Source: Bryum argenteum
Lineage: Eukaryota; Streptophyta; Bryopsida; Bryales; Bryaceae
Direction: 5' to 3'
DNA length: 64,000 nt
Assembly: GCA_037043015.1 (NCBI GenBank)
Contig: CM073322.1
Location: 27,060,364-27,124,363, forward strand
In this document: one piece after another, positions 38,236 to 49,173 of the stretch
Layout: each line of letters opens with the position of its first letter
How positions within the stretch are numbered: the stretch's first letter is position 1
Program-made: the position numbers and the translations under genes
The notes under the pieces: generated by a model
Seen by the model: the letters and a program-made list of their open reading frames with translations, nothing else
Databases searched by the model: none
Told to the model about the DNA's origin: nothing

Positions 38236-38808
38236 AAGAAGAAGAAGAACACCAAACCCGTTAGGGTTGGCGTGCGGAAAGTGTCCGTTTGACCTACACT
38301 TGATGATATGCCCACATGACATAACAACAGTGGTATAGGACTAAGTTTGGCAACCACTCAAATATCACAATAGCTTGAATTTCACAATATTCACCAGCGA
38401 TGGCATGTTTGGCAAGCAACCAATATTATCATATCGAATATCTCAATATTGGATTATTATGATATTTAAGTTTTAAGGTGTAGGGTGCCCTTCAAAATTC
38501 GACCGGTCACGCTAAATAGGATCCTTTTAGAGGGAGCTACATCCAACCGTATAGCAACAACGAGACAAAGACAAATTGTTATACATTGGGTGGCCCGTAG
38601 AAGTGGCTCCCAATAACCATGCATGTCACTCTTGTCGACTCTCGTTAGCTCTCGCCTTTGCATAACTCAAGTCACCAATGGGTGGATTATTCATTCATCT
38701 CTTCTCGTAAAGAAAGAAAGAAAGAAGAACAATAGACCCGTAAGGGTTGGTGTGAATAAAGTGTCCGTTCGACCTACCCTTGATGATATGCCCACAGGAC
38801 CTAACAAT
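38236..38808. mobile_element. Possible TRIM: direct repeats of about 90 bp, 480 bp apart
   Basis: The segments 38236-38326 and 38716-38808 are direct repeats of about 90 bp at an offset of exactly 480 bp, sharing aagtgtccg and cttgatgatatgcccaca. The first repeat is followed by cagtggtataggac, which resembles an initiator-tRNA primer-binding site (TGGTAT...), and the second is preceded by a purine tract (aaagaaagaaagaaagaag). This is the layout of a terminal-repeat retrotransposon in miniature. The repeat ends are not clean TG...CA, so a simple segmental duplication remains possible. Confidence 0.45.
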
Positions 38809-38861
38809 TAATCTCTTCTCGTATCTTATGGTGAAGCAAAAAGCACTCCATCCTTATCATA

Positions 38862-38904
38862 CACCGTTTGGAGGGCAAGTTGCGGGGACCGATAGGCGAT
38901 GCTC
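38862..38904. mobile_element. Right-end fragment of a second GAGCAT-type MITE
   Basis: The stretch tttggagggc...gatgctc resembles the right end of the neighbouring element (tttggagggc...catgctc) and ends exactly at the shared TAA at 38905-38907. Its left end was not found. Confidence 0.55.
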
Positions 38905-38907
38905 TAA

Positions 38908-39367
38908 GAGCATGGCCAATGGCCACGACAACGTCTCCCGCTAACGGCTCATGGAGGGCCTGGCCGAAATTATGAACCCCAATGGGCTCCGCACTGCTCC
39001 CTTCATCCTGCCGCGACCCTCCATTCTGCATATTTCGCAGCTTTGCAGGGAGACAAGTTTGCTCCCGTCAAGCACAGTCAACGGCACGATATCAGGGTTA
39101 GAGGTTGGAAAGGGAAGGAAAAGGCAAAAGAGCGTGAAGCTCGCCGGCCGCATTTACTGCAGTGCAGGCTGCAGCTGCCACGCTGGAGGGCTAGACAACC
39201 ACGCTGGAGGTGGACCGGGCGCATACAGTGAGGCTCAAGGCGCGTTTGACGGGCGTGGGTTGGATCTGGAGCCCGTCAATTTTGAAATGCACCGCATGTT
39301 CCGTCAGCGTGAGTCCCGTTACAGCACGTTTGGAGGGCGCTTTACAGGGAGCTGATTGGGCATGCTC
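38908..39367. mobile_element. PIF/Harbinger-type MITE with TAA target duplication
   Basis: Left end gagcatggccaatgg and the complement of the right end (gagcatgcccaatca) are inverted termini of a 460-bp element flanked by TAA at 38905-38907 and 39368-39370. The interior is GC-rich and gives Ala/Gly/Arg-rich open frames that are not genes. It sits directly against another element end, so insertions are nested or tandem. Confidence 0.8.
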
Positions 39368-39436
39368 TAAGTCCTTAAATTTCTAAGGAGATGCCTCTAG
39401 GATAAAATAGGGGCGTAGACCCCATAAAATTATTAA

Positions 39437-39508
39437 TATTAAAAAAAAATAAAAAAAAATAAAAATTAAAAAAAAAATTAAAAAAAATTAAAAAAAAATA
39501 AAAAAAAC
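39437..39508. repeat. A-rich low-complexity tract
   Basis: The tract consists of runs of 7-9 A broken by single or double T. It creates a Phe/Asn/Tyr-rich frame on the minus strand that is not a gene. Confidence 0.9.
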
Positions 39509-39509
39509 T

Positions 39510-42000
39510 TCCAGGGATCAACAGTGAAAAAACAAAAAATTGGGGCCCAGCCCCTTTGAGAAGCAGGATTGAAAGTAGTGAGCGATCACTAGAAAGCATG
39601 CATGCAGTCAGTTGGAACAGAATGAAGGTCATGATCCCAAAGATATGCCCACATATCAGATACACTTTGCTTTCAAGTTTAGCCCCTACCCTAGATTCAT
39701 TTTAGATTATGTAGCCCTTCTTAATGCAAATCTTTCAAAAAGAAGCATTTGGCCTTGCTTTTGAGCATAACATGATATTGCTCTGGTCTTATATAAATAT
39801 ATTTACCTCCAACAAACAAATCAATTAAATAAAAAATAAATTTAATTACCAAAAGTGGATACACTTACGAATGTCCTTACCTTCCCAACCATTTTTTGAT
39901 CTTTTTATCATCTGGTATTGTGAGGCATTTAGAAAGTCACATTGTAATTCGCAATTTAAGTGTAAAATCTTTCTATTTGACCCCAACAACCACCAAAACC
40001 TTTGAAACTGTCCTCTTTTGATGCAAGGTGCAAAATTTCTATTCTTAACGTAGTGTGAGGTATGTTACTGGAGGATATCGTACCTAATTTCTATGTGTAC
40101 ATGTACATGAATTTTCAAATTTAATTCCTCAATATTTGTGAGATTATAATGTTCGAAGTTAGAATTAAGGTTTTTTTTACTTGTTGCAAAGAGGGATGGA
40201 AGTGTTTTGTCAGCAACCAAACCATTTTTGATAGTAATTTTGACATGAGGCTCTTCAAATTATTGTTCTTAAATGAGTTAGCTTCATGTTCACATTATTT
40301 TCAGGCTGGACAAGAAATCACTCTTCCGGAGAAGCCCTTGTCATTTAATTTTTAATTTTTTTTAAAAATTTCTCCAAAAACAGATCTCGACTGTTAATTT
40401 CAAATCTAATTTTCTAAAATTCAAGGCATTGGCAACGAGAATGGAATCATGTATCTCAAGCCAACCAATGAAGACCATTTGGGCTAGCCATCCATCCTCG
40501 CTTCCTCCTTGAATCCCAATTCACTTGGGATCGCATATATACACTTCCTACTCTAGCTCCACATGCTATAGTAAATTTTATGAAGCCAATTTGAAAGCTT
40601 ATTTTTTCGGCATTTTATCATCTTCTCCTGCACATGTGTAAGCATGATAATAATTTTGATATTGATTAGGTGTTGATATATGGGTTCGAATTCAAGCACG
40701 AGCGATAGTGGTAATTCCTGGATTTTCACACACGGCTGATGCATGTCGACAGAAATTTGAGATGGTTTTCAAGGAATCCAAGGAGGACAAAATTGCTTTT
40801 TCTTTGATTAACCCCTAAATGGTTTGACTCATTTGTAGTAAAATGAACACATCCTCAAAAGCATTGTCATAGGTGGAGGTAAAAGTGTGTTATCCAAATC
40901 TCAACCGTACAATCTTGTCGTAGACATATTGAACATCATGTGGGTCAAATTTTGAGTCATGAGGCTTCATAGATTGCGAGATCATAATGTATTAATACTC
41001 AAAAATGATCACATAATTTCATCATTTTCACTTTAAAGTGAAAATGCTACCATTAGACTTATTGCAATGAAAAAGTCACCAATTAGAATGTTGTTCACCT
41101 TCATCTCAGTAGCATCCTTGAACAAAAAAAAACCATGAGAAAAATTTCTTTGTGCAAATAATGGCCCTGCAATGGTGAAAACTGCCCTAAATTTTACAAA
41201 GGAAAAAATGTCTAAAACTAGGCTGCTGTCACTGAAATGCATGCCATTAATTCATACTTCATTGTATGGGTCTGAGATTTTTATGACATGAACTAGACTT
41301 GATTTGGGACCCAACCCAAGTGATTTCGTCCAAAACGGAGTCCGGATGAAGAAGTTATGGCTCTCCAAAGTTTCTGTCATCCAAAATGTCGTTTTTCGAC
41401 ATTCGGCCCGCTTAAGGGTTAAGGTAAAATGAACCATAATAAATTATTAGTCTACGCCACAAGCTCATAATAAAATTGATTTGGAGTTTACTCAAATTGC
41501 CATACATATGCCTATATCTTCCTATGAAAAGAAAATTTTGTCGATGTATTTTCATACAATGTGAATGTAGAGGATTATGATATTTTTATCACAAAAAATC
41601 TTCACCATTAGGTAAACTTCTCTTCACCGGTGGACTTATCCGGTGGACATTACCGCTAAACTTCTCCTATAGGAATTTAGACTACAAAGGATCAAAACTT
41701 CTTAAGAAATTATTTTATTGCCTTTAATTCTTCTCCGGCACATTCACCATTTCTCTCAGATAACCATGTTTAGGCCAAACATTCCTGATTGACAGGAGGC
41801 CTTCTTCACCGTAGTCTGAATTGGCCTTTAGTGGCTCAATACATGCTCAAACCTCCTACTCACAAGCTTATTGAGGAGTAGACACTGGAATCTAATTTTG
41901 GAACAAGTGCAAAGTATGTAAAAATTTAGATCAATTGGAATGACTAGTCATAAATTTCTTCATCATTAGTTATGAGATTTAATAGTGACACCCACTCTAA
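39510..42000. other. AT-rich intergenic, nothing recognised
   Basis: No coding region, RNA gene or clear repeat was seen. A ggttcgaattcaagc stretch near 40683 resembles a Pol III B box but has no A box at the right spacing. Confidence 0.4.
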
Positions 42001-42004
42001 AATA

Positions 42005-42311
42005 TAAGGTAGACCATGCTAAATCCGTGCATTTAAGGACTACACTACAATTGGAAAGTTGGAATATGTGAATCAATATTTTTCAATTATAAATACGAAA
42101 AAATGAAGAAGTTTCCATATTTTTTGATATTTTTTAAGCACTTATAAAAATAAATAAAGAATTCAGAAGTGACATGTACCACATTACCTACAACCGTTCA
42201 CATGCTCCATGTGCACGCAAGGCACATTCTTCTACATGAAATTTAGAAAGTAGGCAAGAATCTAGAGTGGGTGGTTTAAGGAGATGCACGGATTTAGCAT
42301 TGTCTACCTTA
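42005..42311. mobile_element. MITE with TAAGGTAGAC inverted ends, 307 bp
   Basis: Left end taaggtagaccatgctaaat and the complement of the right end (taaggtagacaatgctaaat) match over about 28 bp with one early mismatch. No ORF. Part of the interior and downstream DNA (about 42085-42245) recurs in degenerate form at about 42550-42700. Confidence 0.75.
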
Positions 42312-43090
42312 CACCATGAGTACATTCCTACAACCCAAATCATGCCTAGATCCTCCGTGTGAGCAATTTGTGGTGCCATGTGTATTCCGAACCACTTATC
42401 ATAATGCTTCATTGATATATAAGGAGTAGATTCTATGGTCATAAAGGTATGAATCCTCACTATATTTAAGGTATGAACACCTATTTTCGTGCATTTAAGC
42501 AATTCACTATACTTGGGAGTGGAAGCTTCCTATTTAAGAGTGATGAGCAAATAGAAAAACGAAGTTTTCCTATTTTTACAATATTTTATAAGCACTCACT
42601 GTGATGACTACAAAGTTTAGAAGTAACCAATGTAGATTAACCTATCATCGGACACTTTTCTGTATGTACGCATGAGGTACATTATGAGTGATTGTAGGGT
42701 GCTCAAATCTTCATCAAAGTAAGAATCTGACATGCACAATAAGAGGAGTAGGCGGCTCGGAAGGAGCACTGAAAACACATGTGATGGAATTGCAGAGCTG
42801 TCTATCCCAGTTGTGCCACTTGGAAGATCTGCACTGTTTGCCTGGGGTGGGGGCAGAATTGCAGGGCCCCTCCTCCATCCATTCATTTTGCAGTAAAATT
42901 GGGAGTTCTGGTTGCCTTCTGTACGGTCGAAGTACCCATAACCACCAACATAAGAAAATTCGCCCATTTGTAGCTGGTCTATTTACAGTGGGTAATTTTT
43001 TGGGGGTGACAAGATAGTTTTTAGGAAGGTTTGTAAATTTTTAATATTTTTTCGTAAAACACATGAATTAATACAAATTTTCAAACAGTA

Positions 43091-43330
43091 AAGTACTGCA
43101 GGACCCCTTATCAACCTATAGGGTATGCAAAAACCACCTTAGTTGGTACAAATTTCCATTCATGATTCGACCCAAAACCACCAGCTTTTTGATTGTTTTG
43201 ATTGGTCAGTTTGAATTGAGTGTTCTGACAATGCTAGTTCAAGCTAGGTGCGGTTATGGGGAGACCTATAGGTTGATACTAGGGGCGCTGGTGGTTTTAG
43301 GTACTTCTACCTTATCATACAATGCTCATC
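43091..43330. mobile_element. MITE-like inverted repeat region
   Basis: ccccttatcaacctatagg at about 43105 is the near complement of cctataggttgatactagg at about 43265. The complement of the right edge reads taaggtagaagtacctaaaa, the same terminal signature as the elements at 34389 and 42005; the left edge is more decayed. Confidence 0.55.
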
Positions 43331-43373
43331 TGCACCGCAATTTTGGAATCTTTTTGAACTCATACAATGGTTA

Positions 43374-43646
43374 GAGCATCCGCACCCATACTCGCTAAGG
43401 GTCTGACAGACGCAATAAGTGGATGAGATATGCTAAGGGTCCTTCAAAAATGCCTCTTGGCTCTATTTTGGGGCGTCAAGAAATGACCCTCCAAATTTAA
43501 GTTTAGTTAATGCATTGACAATTTCATATGCACTTCTGGTGCTTGAGGGGCCTTTAAGGGTGAGGGAGTGTGATTTCAAGGGCTCTTCAAATATAGAGGA
43601 ACATTTTTTTGCGAGTCACCTTTAGCACGTATGGGTGGAGATGCTC
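43374..43646. mobile_element. PIF/Harbinger-type MITE with TTA target duplication
   Basis: Left end gagcatccgcacccatactc and the complement of the right end (gagcatctccacccatacgt) form inverted termini of a 273-bp element. TTA at 43371-43373 and 43647-43649 is the target duplication. A second copy of the same family is at 58146-58437. Confidence 0.88.
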
Positions 43647-43649
43647 TTA

Positions 43650-45779
43650 TCCTCTTTGTGATAGAATCTTTTGGTGATATAATACTGATACTTGGAAGAT
43701 ATTTATGTGGTACTTGGGTAATATTTAGGATTTGAACATGGATAATATGCTCTAGACATAAGTTGGTAATTTTGACAATTTCATTCAGTTGGTAAATTGA
43801 TAGGCTGCAAGATTTCCTTGATAGTTGAAGGAATTCATATGTTGCCTACATGCACAAGTGGAGTTTTTAACCTCTAAAGTTGCACAAAGCAAGATTTTGG
43901 TTGTTTTAACTCTAGTGAAGCTCGTACCAACTCAAACTTAACTTTACACTATGGAGTTGAAACTTATTCTTTAGAATTGCGAAGCTAATCACTTCCAAGT
44001 GTGAAAGTGCAAGTCGTGAAAGTGCAAGTTACCGTAGACTAAAAGTTGTCTAATTGTACGATATATTCCAAAATTTTCTCATATTTGCGTAAAGACGACC
44101 AAACTACATAAAATTTTTCAACAAAGAAACAATTTTTGAAACTATTGTTCTCTCCAACATTATACAAAGTAACATATTGGATCATACGGTTCTAGTCCTC
44201 AAATTACATCTGAAAATACAAATTTTCAGCTTAAATTGGAAGATGGCAGTTTTAGGGCAAGGCAGAGAAACGAGGCCTTGCAATCTTAGGATTTCAGGAA
44301 TGGATCCTCATAATGCAACGGGGCAGACGACTTGCAATGGCGATGCTCGAAGTTGCGTTGTACAGACCAATTGAAGTGCAGGAGAGTCACGGAAGGTCAG
44401 AGCATGCGGAGAGCCCGGCTTCATTCGCGATGATGCAACGTCTGTTTTCTTTGTGATCCCCTGTCTCGCAATGGAGTCTGTAATGGATCGATTGATTTCA
44501 AGCTCACTCTGAAGGAATTCGAAGTCCTTCTATCTCGGACAAGGATTAAGTAGCTAATGCTTTATATCAGACAATTCTGTTGTGATTTTGTGTTCAGATA
44601 AATTTTTGATCACTTCTATTGAACATAATAAAATTCAAGAATTGTTCCAAGAAGCTCCTCAAAAAGAAACCGATGAAACGCTGTAATTTGTATATAAATG
44701 GTTATTTAAGACTTCAATCCTTCCTGTTAAGGTTTGTCAAGTCGTATTGTTTCTTGAGTCTCGAAACTAAAACAAGGATACCAAAAGTCTCATCGTAATT
44801 GATGCAGTGGTCGAACATCTTCATCCCCGTATCTACCGTTTATTCAGACTATTTTGATAGTTTGTGTTTTACGCTGGTTTGTGCATTCAGAGTTGAAGCA
44901 TCTCTGCAGAGCAAAGACGCTCCAAACAAGCCCTTCAACGGAATTGCGGAGGTATCCACTCAGTGAGTACCGTAAATCTGGAAAAAACCTGAGACTCTGT
45001 GTTCGCACCGCCAATCCTCGATCATCGACCGCTTCAGATGCTCTATACTGAATGAGAAAGATGCTATGAACTCCAGCCATATTATGCACTTTGCTGCGTT
45101 CACGTGTTCGATCGGGGATTAGTGGCTCAGTGCAGCAGGAGTGGAGATCAATGACCCGACCAGGGACCATCCAACGATGATTCCGACATGAGGAAGGGGA
45201 TTTGTGATCTGGACAACCGCCTCCTATGAATCCCTTTCGACCTCGAGGATGCTCAGCAATCATGAATCATCTGAGCTTCCCTTCAGTTTCGATATCGTGC
45301 AAAGTTTGTGTTTCTCGTCAAAAATCGACCGACTACTGTTTTCTACTCGAATGCTCTAGTTTTCCGGTCACAGTCCTTGTTCACTACATGAGATTGATTC
45401 GTGTACTTCAATTTTTATAACGTTCGTATCTGTAACCACTCCCAAGAAGTAAGTGACATTCATCACTAGCTTGAAGACAAATAATAATTCTCCGCAATAG
45501 GAGTGACATTATCAAAGAATGATATGTACAAGAAGAATGAATTCCTGTAGATATGAACAAATGGGGTAGACAGACAGATATATCTCCCCTACAAGCTTGT
45601 GAAGTTCAACACAAGATATCCCATAATAGAATCAGTTCCAATGAACTTGAATATTGAATGAACCCAACCAAGGAATTTATCAAGAAAAGAATGGCTCTCC
45701 TCTAAGAGAACTAGGATAGGCTCCCCATAACCTTGCTCTCCTCGGGTATCCCATATGTGCTCAGTCATGGGGACCAGCA
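43650..45779. other. Intergenic downstream of the Ca2+-ATPase
   Basis: 43650-44200 is AT-rich. 44250-45300 is GC-richer; a 139-codon minus-strand frame at 45263-44844 is Cys/Arg-rich and unrecognised, and I leave it uncalled. 45400-45779 probably contains the 3' UTR of the ATPase gene. Confidence 0.35.
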
Positions 45780-48700
45780 TTAGTGGTGGATGGTGATAAC
45801 ATTGCTGTGGGCCCTGGAAGACGTGATCTGAGGGCCGTTCTTAATGCGACGGCTGTTGGCGGCGGATTTCTGTCCCACACGACTGCTGCTAATTCTGGAG
45901 GAATCCGAGAACTCGTCGTCACTCGTGGTGCCCAAGTGGTTGGGTCGCTGCCGGCGCTTCAGTCGCAGGCACGCCTTGCTGGGGAAACAGGAGATTTCCA
46001 GCAACGGCTTCTTTGGCACCGGCACGCACTTGATCAACACTGCCAGAGGCAACGCTACCGCCCCAATTCCCACGCACAGTCCCCACCACTTGATCGCAAG
46101 ATCCGTTGTCTCCGCGAACTTGTTCAGGAACGTCACGATGATCACTTGGAAGAACACCGTGATGCCGATGATGGACAAGAAGAGGTAGTTCTTGTGGATT
46201 CCTTGGAACACGTTGAAAGACTCCGGGCGCCGCGCGTTGATCTCGTTGAAGACCTGGCAGAACACGAACGCGTTGAAGATGATGGTGTTCCGCTCCAGCA
46301 CTTGCTCCTCGTGCGTACCCTTCAGCCCCAGTAGCTTGATCCCGCGGTATGTCAGGAAGAGCAGCACCACAATTTGGTAGATCGCCTGCCCGAAGATGTT
46401 GCGCCACATGATGTTGGTGATGAGCGGCGCCGTGTTTCCGATCGGCTTCCTGTCCATGAGCTCGTCCGTCGGTGCTTCTGTGGCCAGAGCCAATGCGCCC
46501 ATGGTGTCCATGATCAGGTTCACCCACAGGAGCTGCACGGCCGTCAGCGGGACCTCGCCCGAACTCACGGCCGCCACGAAATTGATGGAGAGCGCCACCA
46601 CGTTCACGGTCAGCTGGAATTGGATGAACTTCTGGATGTTGGCGTACACGGATCGGCCCCACCGCACTACTTTCACGACCGACGTGAAGTTGTCGTCCAG
46701 GATGATGATGTCGGAGTTTTCCTTCGCCACCTCTGTGCCGGCGATCCCCATGGACAGGCCGATGTTTGCTTCCTTGAGCGCTGGTGCGTCGTTCGTCCCG
46801 TCGCCTGTTACAGCCACCACATCGCCGCGACGCTCCTTAAGGGCTTTCACCAGCTTCAACTTGTCCAAAGGTGACGATCTGGCCATGACCACCAGATTGT
46901 CCAGATCGCTGCTGTTCAGTCTGGCGTCGTCCCACATGCGGAAATCCTTGCCTTCGACCACCAGCTGGCCGGGTTGTGTCAGGATCCCGCATTCCGCCGC
47001 GATGGCCTTGGCTGTGAAGATGTTGTCGCCCGTCACCATTCGCACCTTCACGCCTGCTCGTTGGCACTGCGCCACCGCCTCGCGCACTCCAGGTCTGCAA
47101 GGGTCCTTGATGCCCACGACGGCCATGAGTACGAGGCCGTCGTCGGGGGCCTTCCAGTCCGAGCGTGCAGCTTCGCTTTCGGGGATTTCGGTTTCGTCGA
47201 AGGGTCTGTACGCAAATGCAATGCAGCGCAGTGCTTGTGCCGCCATGCCCTCGATGACGCCATTGAATTCGTGTCGCTTCTCGTCAGTCATGGGCCGGCA
47301 TACTCCAGAGGCGTCCATCCAGGTATCGCAGAGGTCGAGGATGATTTCAGCTGCACCCTTCCAATGCAACTCCACCATGCCATTCCTGCTTTTGTACACA
47401 ACCCCCGCGCGCTTCTTCTCCGAGTTGAATGTCTCCACATGCAGCACCTCGTTCTCGTGTCGGATCGCATGGAAGTTCATCCCCAGCTTCAGTCCCCATG
47501 TAAGGATTGCGGCTTCGGTCGGGCTGCCTGTCACAGCTGGCTCCTCGCCTTCCTTGGGTGGAGAGACGTTCCCATTGCTGTTCAGGCACACGGAATTCAC
47601 CAGCGATGTTTGCGAGTCCTTGGGAAGACGGTCGACGTCAGCCAATGAGTCATCCACATCCTTCGTCTGCGCCGCCAAACACACTCTCGTGACGGTCATC
47701 TTGTTCGTGGTCAGAGTCCCCGTCTTGTCGCTGCAAATCGTGGTGGCCGATCCCATAGTTTCGCACGCGGCCAGCTGACGGACCAACGACTTGTCAGCCA
47801 TCATCTTCCGCATCGAGTACGCCAATGTGAGCGTCACTGCCAATGGCAAACCCTCCGGCACAGCAACCACCACAATGGTGACGGCGATGGAGAAAATGTT
47901 CACCATGTCCTTGATTACTTGCATTGGCCTCCGGTTCCGCGCCGTCGCATTCTTGAACGTGATTGCGAAGTATCGAATGATCAAGATGACGAGCACCACG
48001 GACGCCACTGCAAGACCCACCTTGCCTATCAAAGTGGCCGCGCCGTTCAGCCTCACCTGAAGCGGCGTCTGCTCACCATTGTCCTGGCTGATGGACGCCA
48101 TGACCTGCCCCCATTCCGTGTTCAGCCCCACGCCCGTCACTAGCATCGTCCCTTGCCCGTCCTGCACTTTGCAACCGGACAGCAAAAACGGCCGCGTCTT
48201 GTCCTTCTTCACAGGAAAGCTCTCGCCCGTCATGGTGGACTCGTCAATGGACAGCGAGTGACCCTCCACCAACACTCCGTCGGCGGGGACTTGGCCCCCG
48301 ATGGACAGCGGCACAATGTCGCCTACCACGAGGTCGAAAATGGATACCATCTGTCTCTTCCCGGCCCGCAAAACTTCCAGCTGAATATTCTCTTTCTCAT
48401 CATTGAGGTTGCGGAAGTTGAGCCCCTGCTTGTAGTCGCTTGTAGCGGTGACGACAATGACGAGCAGCACCGCGACTCCAATGCTGGTGCCCTCGTACCA
48501 CCCCTTTTTGATGCCCTCCGTCCAGATCCCCGTCCCGAGCGAGACTATGGCGCACACCATGAGGATGTTGAGGGTGGTGTCCTTGCATGCATCCCACACG
48601 AATGACCAGAAGCGTTTACTAACCTTCTTCGGGTACGTGTTGGAGCCAAAAGCGTCACGTCTCTTCCGCATTTGCTCCTCCGTTTCGTCAAGTCCATACT

Positions 48701-49019
48701 CTTTATTTGTGTTGACTTTAAAACACAGTTGGTCGATTCCACCCAATGCATCGAGGTCTTCTGGTTGCCGGTCTTGCAGCAATCGCGTCAAGGCGGCAGG
48801 GGCGATCCCAAAGCCGTGGGGAATGGGGTCGACTGGCTGAATACGAGCCCCTTTTTTGAATTGCTTGCAAGCGCAAATGGCTAACGTGGCAACTCTCAAC
48901 CTGTTATTCAGATACACTCTCCTTGATTTGGAGAGTGACAGGTTGACACCACAATGACTAGGCTGATCGGCACTCGTACCTGCGTCCATGACTTTGGCGA
49001 AATTTATGAACGGGTACAA
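45780..49019 (-). CDS. P-type Ca2+-ATPase, plant autoinhibited (ACA, P2B) type, intronless
   Basis: This is a calcium pump that exports Ca2+ from the cytosol using ATP, probably at the plasma membrane. The 1079-residue frame has no introns. In order: N-terminal tail (1-100), actuator TGES (264-267), helix-4 PEGLPLAVTLTLAYSMRKMM (from about 388), phosphorylation site CSDKTGTLT with Asp 431, nucleotide-binding KGAAE (554-558), hinge VTGDGTND (737-744), helix-6 VNLIMDTMGALALATEAPTD (833-852), and a long basic, Ser-rich C-terminal tail. Sequence around SGCKVQDGQGTMLVTGVG places it in the ACA8-13-like clade. The N-terminal tail is shorter and less canonical than in typical ACAs and lacks the usual Trp of the calmodulin site; RRVYLNNRLRVATLAICACK may replace it (inference). 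A Met at residue 11 (48989) is an alternative start. Confidence 0.96.
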   Translation of the reverse strand: MYPFINFAKVMDAGTSADQPSHCGVNLSLSKSRRVYLNNRLRVATLAICACKQFKKGARIQPVDPIPHGFGIAPAALTRLLQDRQPEDLDALGGIDQLCFKVNTNKEYGLDETEEQMRKRRDAFGSNTYPKKVSKRFWSFVWDACKDTTLNILMVCAIVSLGTGIWTEGIKKGWYEGTSIGVAVLLVIVVTATSDYKQGLNFRNLNDEKENIQLEVLRAGKRQMVSIFDLVVGDIVPLSIGGQVPADGVLVEGHSLSIDESTMTGESFPVKKDKTRPFLLSGCKVQDGQGTMLVTGVGLNTEWGQVMASISQDNGEQTPLQVRLNGAATLIGKVGLAVASVVLVILIIRYFAITFKNATARNRRPMQVIKDMVNIFSIAVTIVVVAVPEGLPLAVTLTLAYSMRKMMADKSLVRQLAACETMGSATTICSDKTGTLTTNKMTVTRVCLAAQTKDVDDSLADVDRLPKDSQTSLVNSVCLNSNGNVSPPKEGEEPAVTGSPTEAAILTWGLKLGMNFHAIRHENEVLHVETFNSEKKRAGVVYKSRNGMVELHWKGAAEIILDLCDTWMDASGVCRPMTDEKRHEFNGVIEGMAAQALRCIAFAYRPFDETEIPESEAARSDWKAPDDGLVLMAVVGIKDPCRPGVREAVAQCQRAGVKVRMVTGDNIFTAKAIAAECGILTQPGQLVVEGKDFRMWDDARLNSSDLDNLVVMARSSPLDKLKLVKALKERRGDVVAVTGDGTNDAPALKEANIGLSMGIAGTEVAKENSDIIILDDNFTSVVKVVRWGRSVYANIQKFIQFQLTVNVVALSINFVAAVSSGEVPLTAVQLLWVNLIMDTMGALALATEAPTDELMDRKPIGNTAPLITNIMWRNIFGQAIYQIVVLLFLTYRGIKLLGLKGTHEEQVLERNTIIFNAFVFCQVFNEINARRPESFNVFQGIHKNYLFLSIIGITVFFQVIIVTFLNKFAETTDLAIKWWGLCVGIGAVALPLAVLIKCVPVPKKPLLEISCFPSKACLRLKRRQRPNHLGTTSDDEFSDSSRISSSRVGQKSAANSRRIKNGPQITSSRAHSNVITIHH

Positions 49020-49102
49020 GTACTGAACACACGGGAGATTTTCTCAAATCGGGAATCTCTCTGTAATTCGCCTCAAAGAGCCGAACGCTGTTGTGGTTGG
49101 TT

Positions 49103-49173
49103 TCGGTAGTTAGTGTCGGTAGTTGGTGTCGGCAGTTAGTGTCGGTAGTTGGTGTCGGCAGTTAGTGTCGGTA
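49103..49173. repeat. 13-bp tandem repeat (26-bp higher-order unit)
   Basis: About five and a half copies of gttagtgtcggta, alternating with gttggtgtcggca, lie in the probable 5' leader of the minus-strand ATPase gene, about 85 bp upstream of its start codon. Confidence 0.85.

Noticed and set aside
44844-45263. Cys/Arg-rich 139-codon minus-strand frame
   Set aside because: Vague resemblance to frames at 61.6 and 62.6 kb, but composition and lack of splice partners do not support a gene.
45783-48884. Long plus-strand frames over the Ca2+-ATPase gene, including one of 460 codons
   Set aside because: They are antisense shadows of a GC-rich gene whose minus-strand product has all P-type ATPase motifs.
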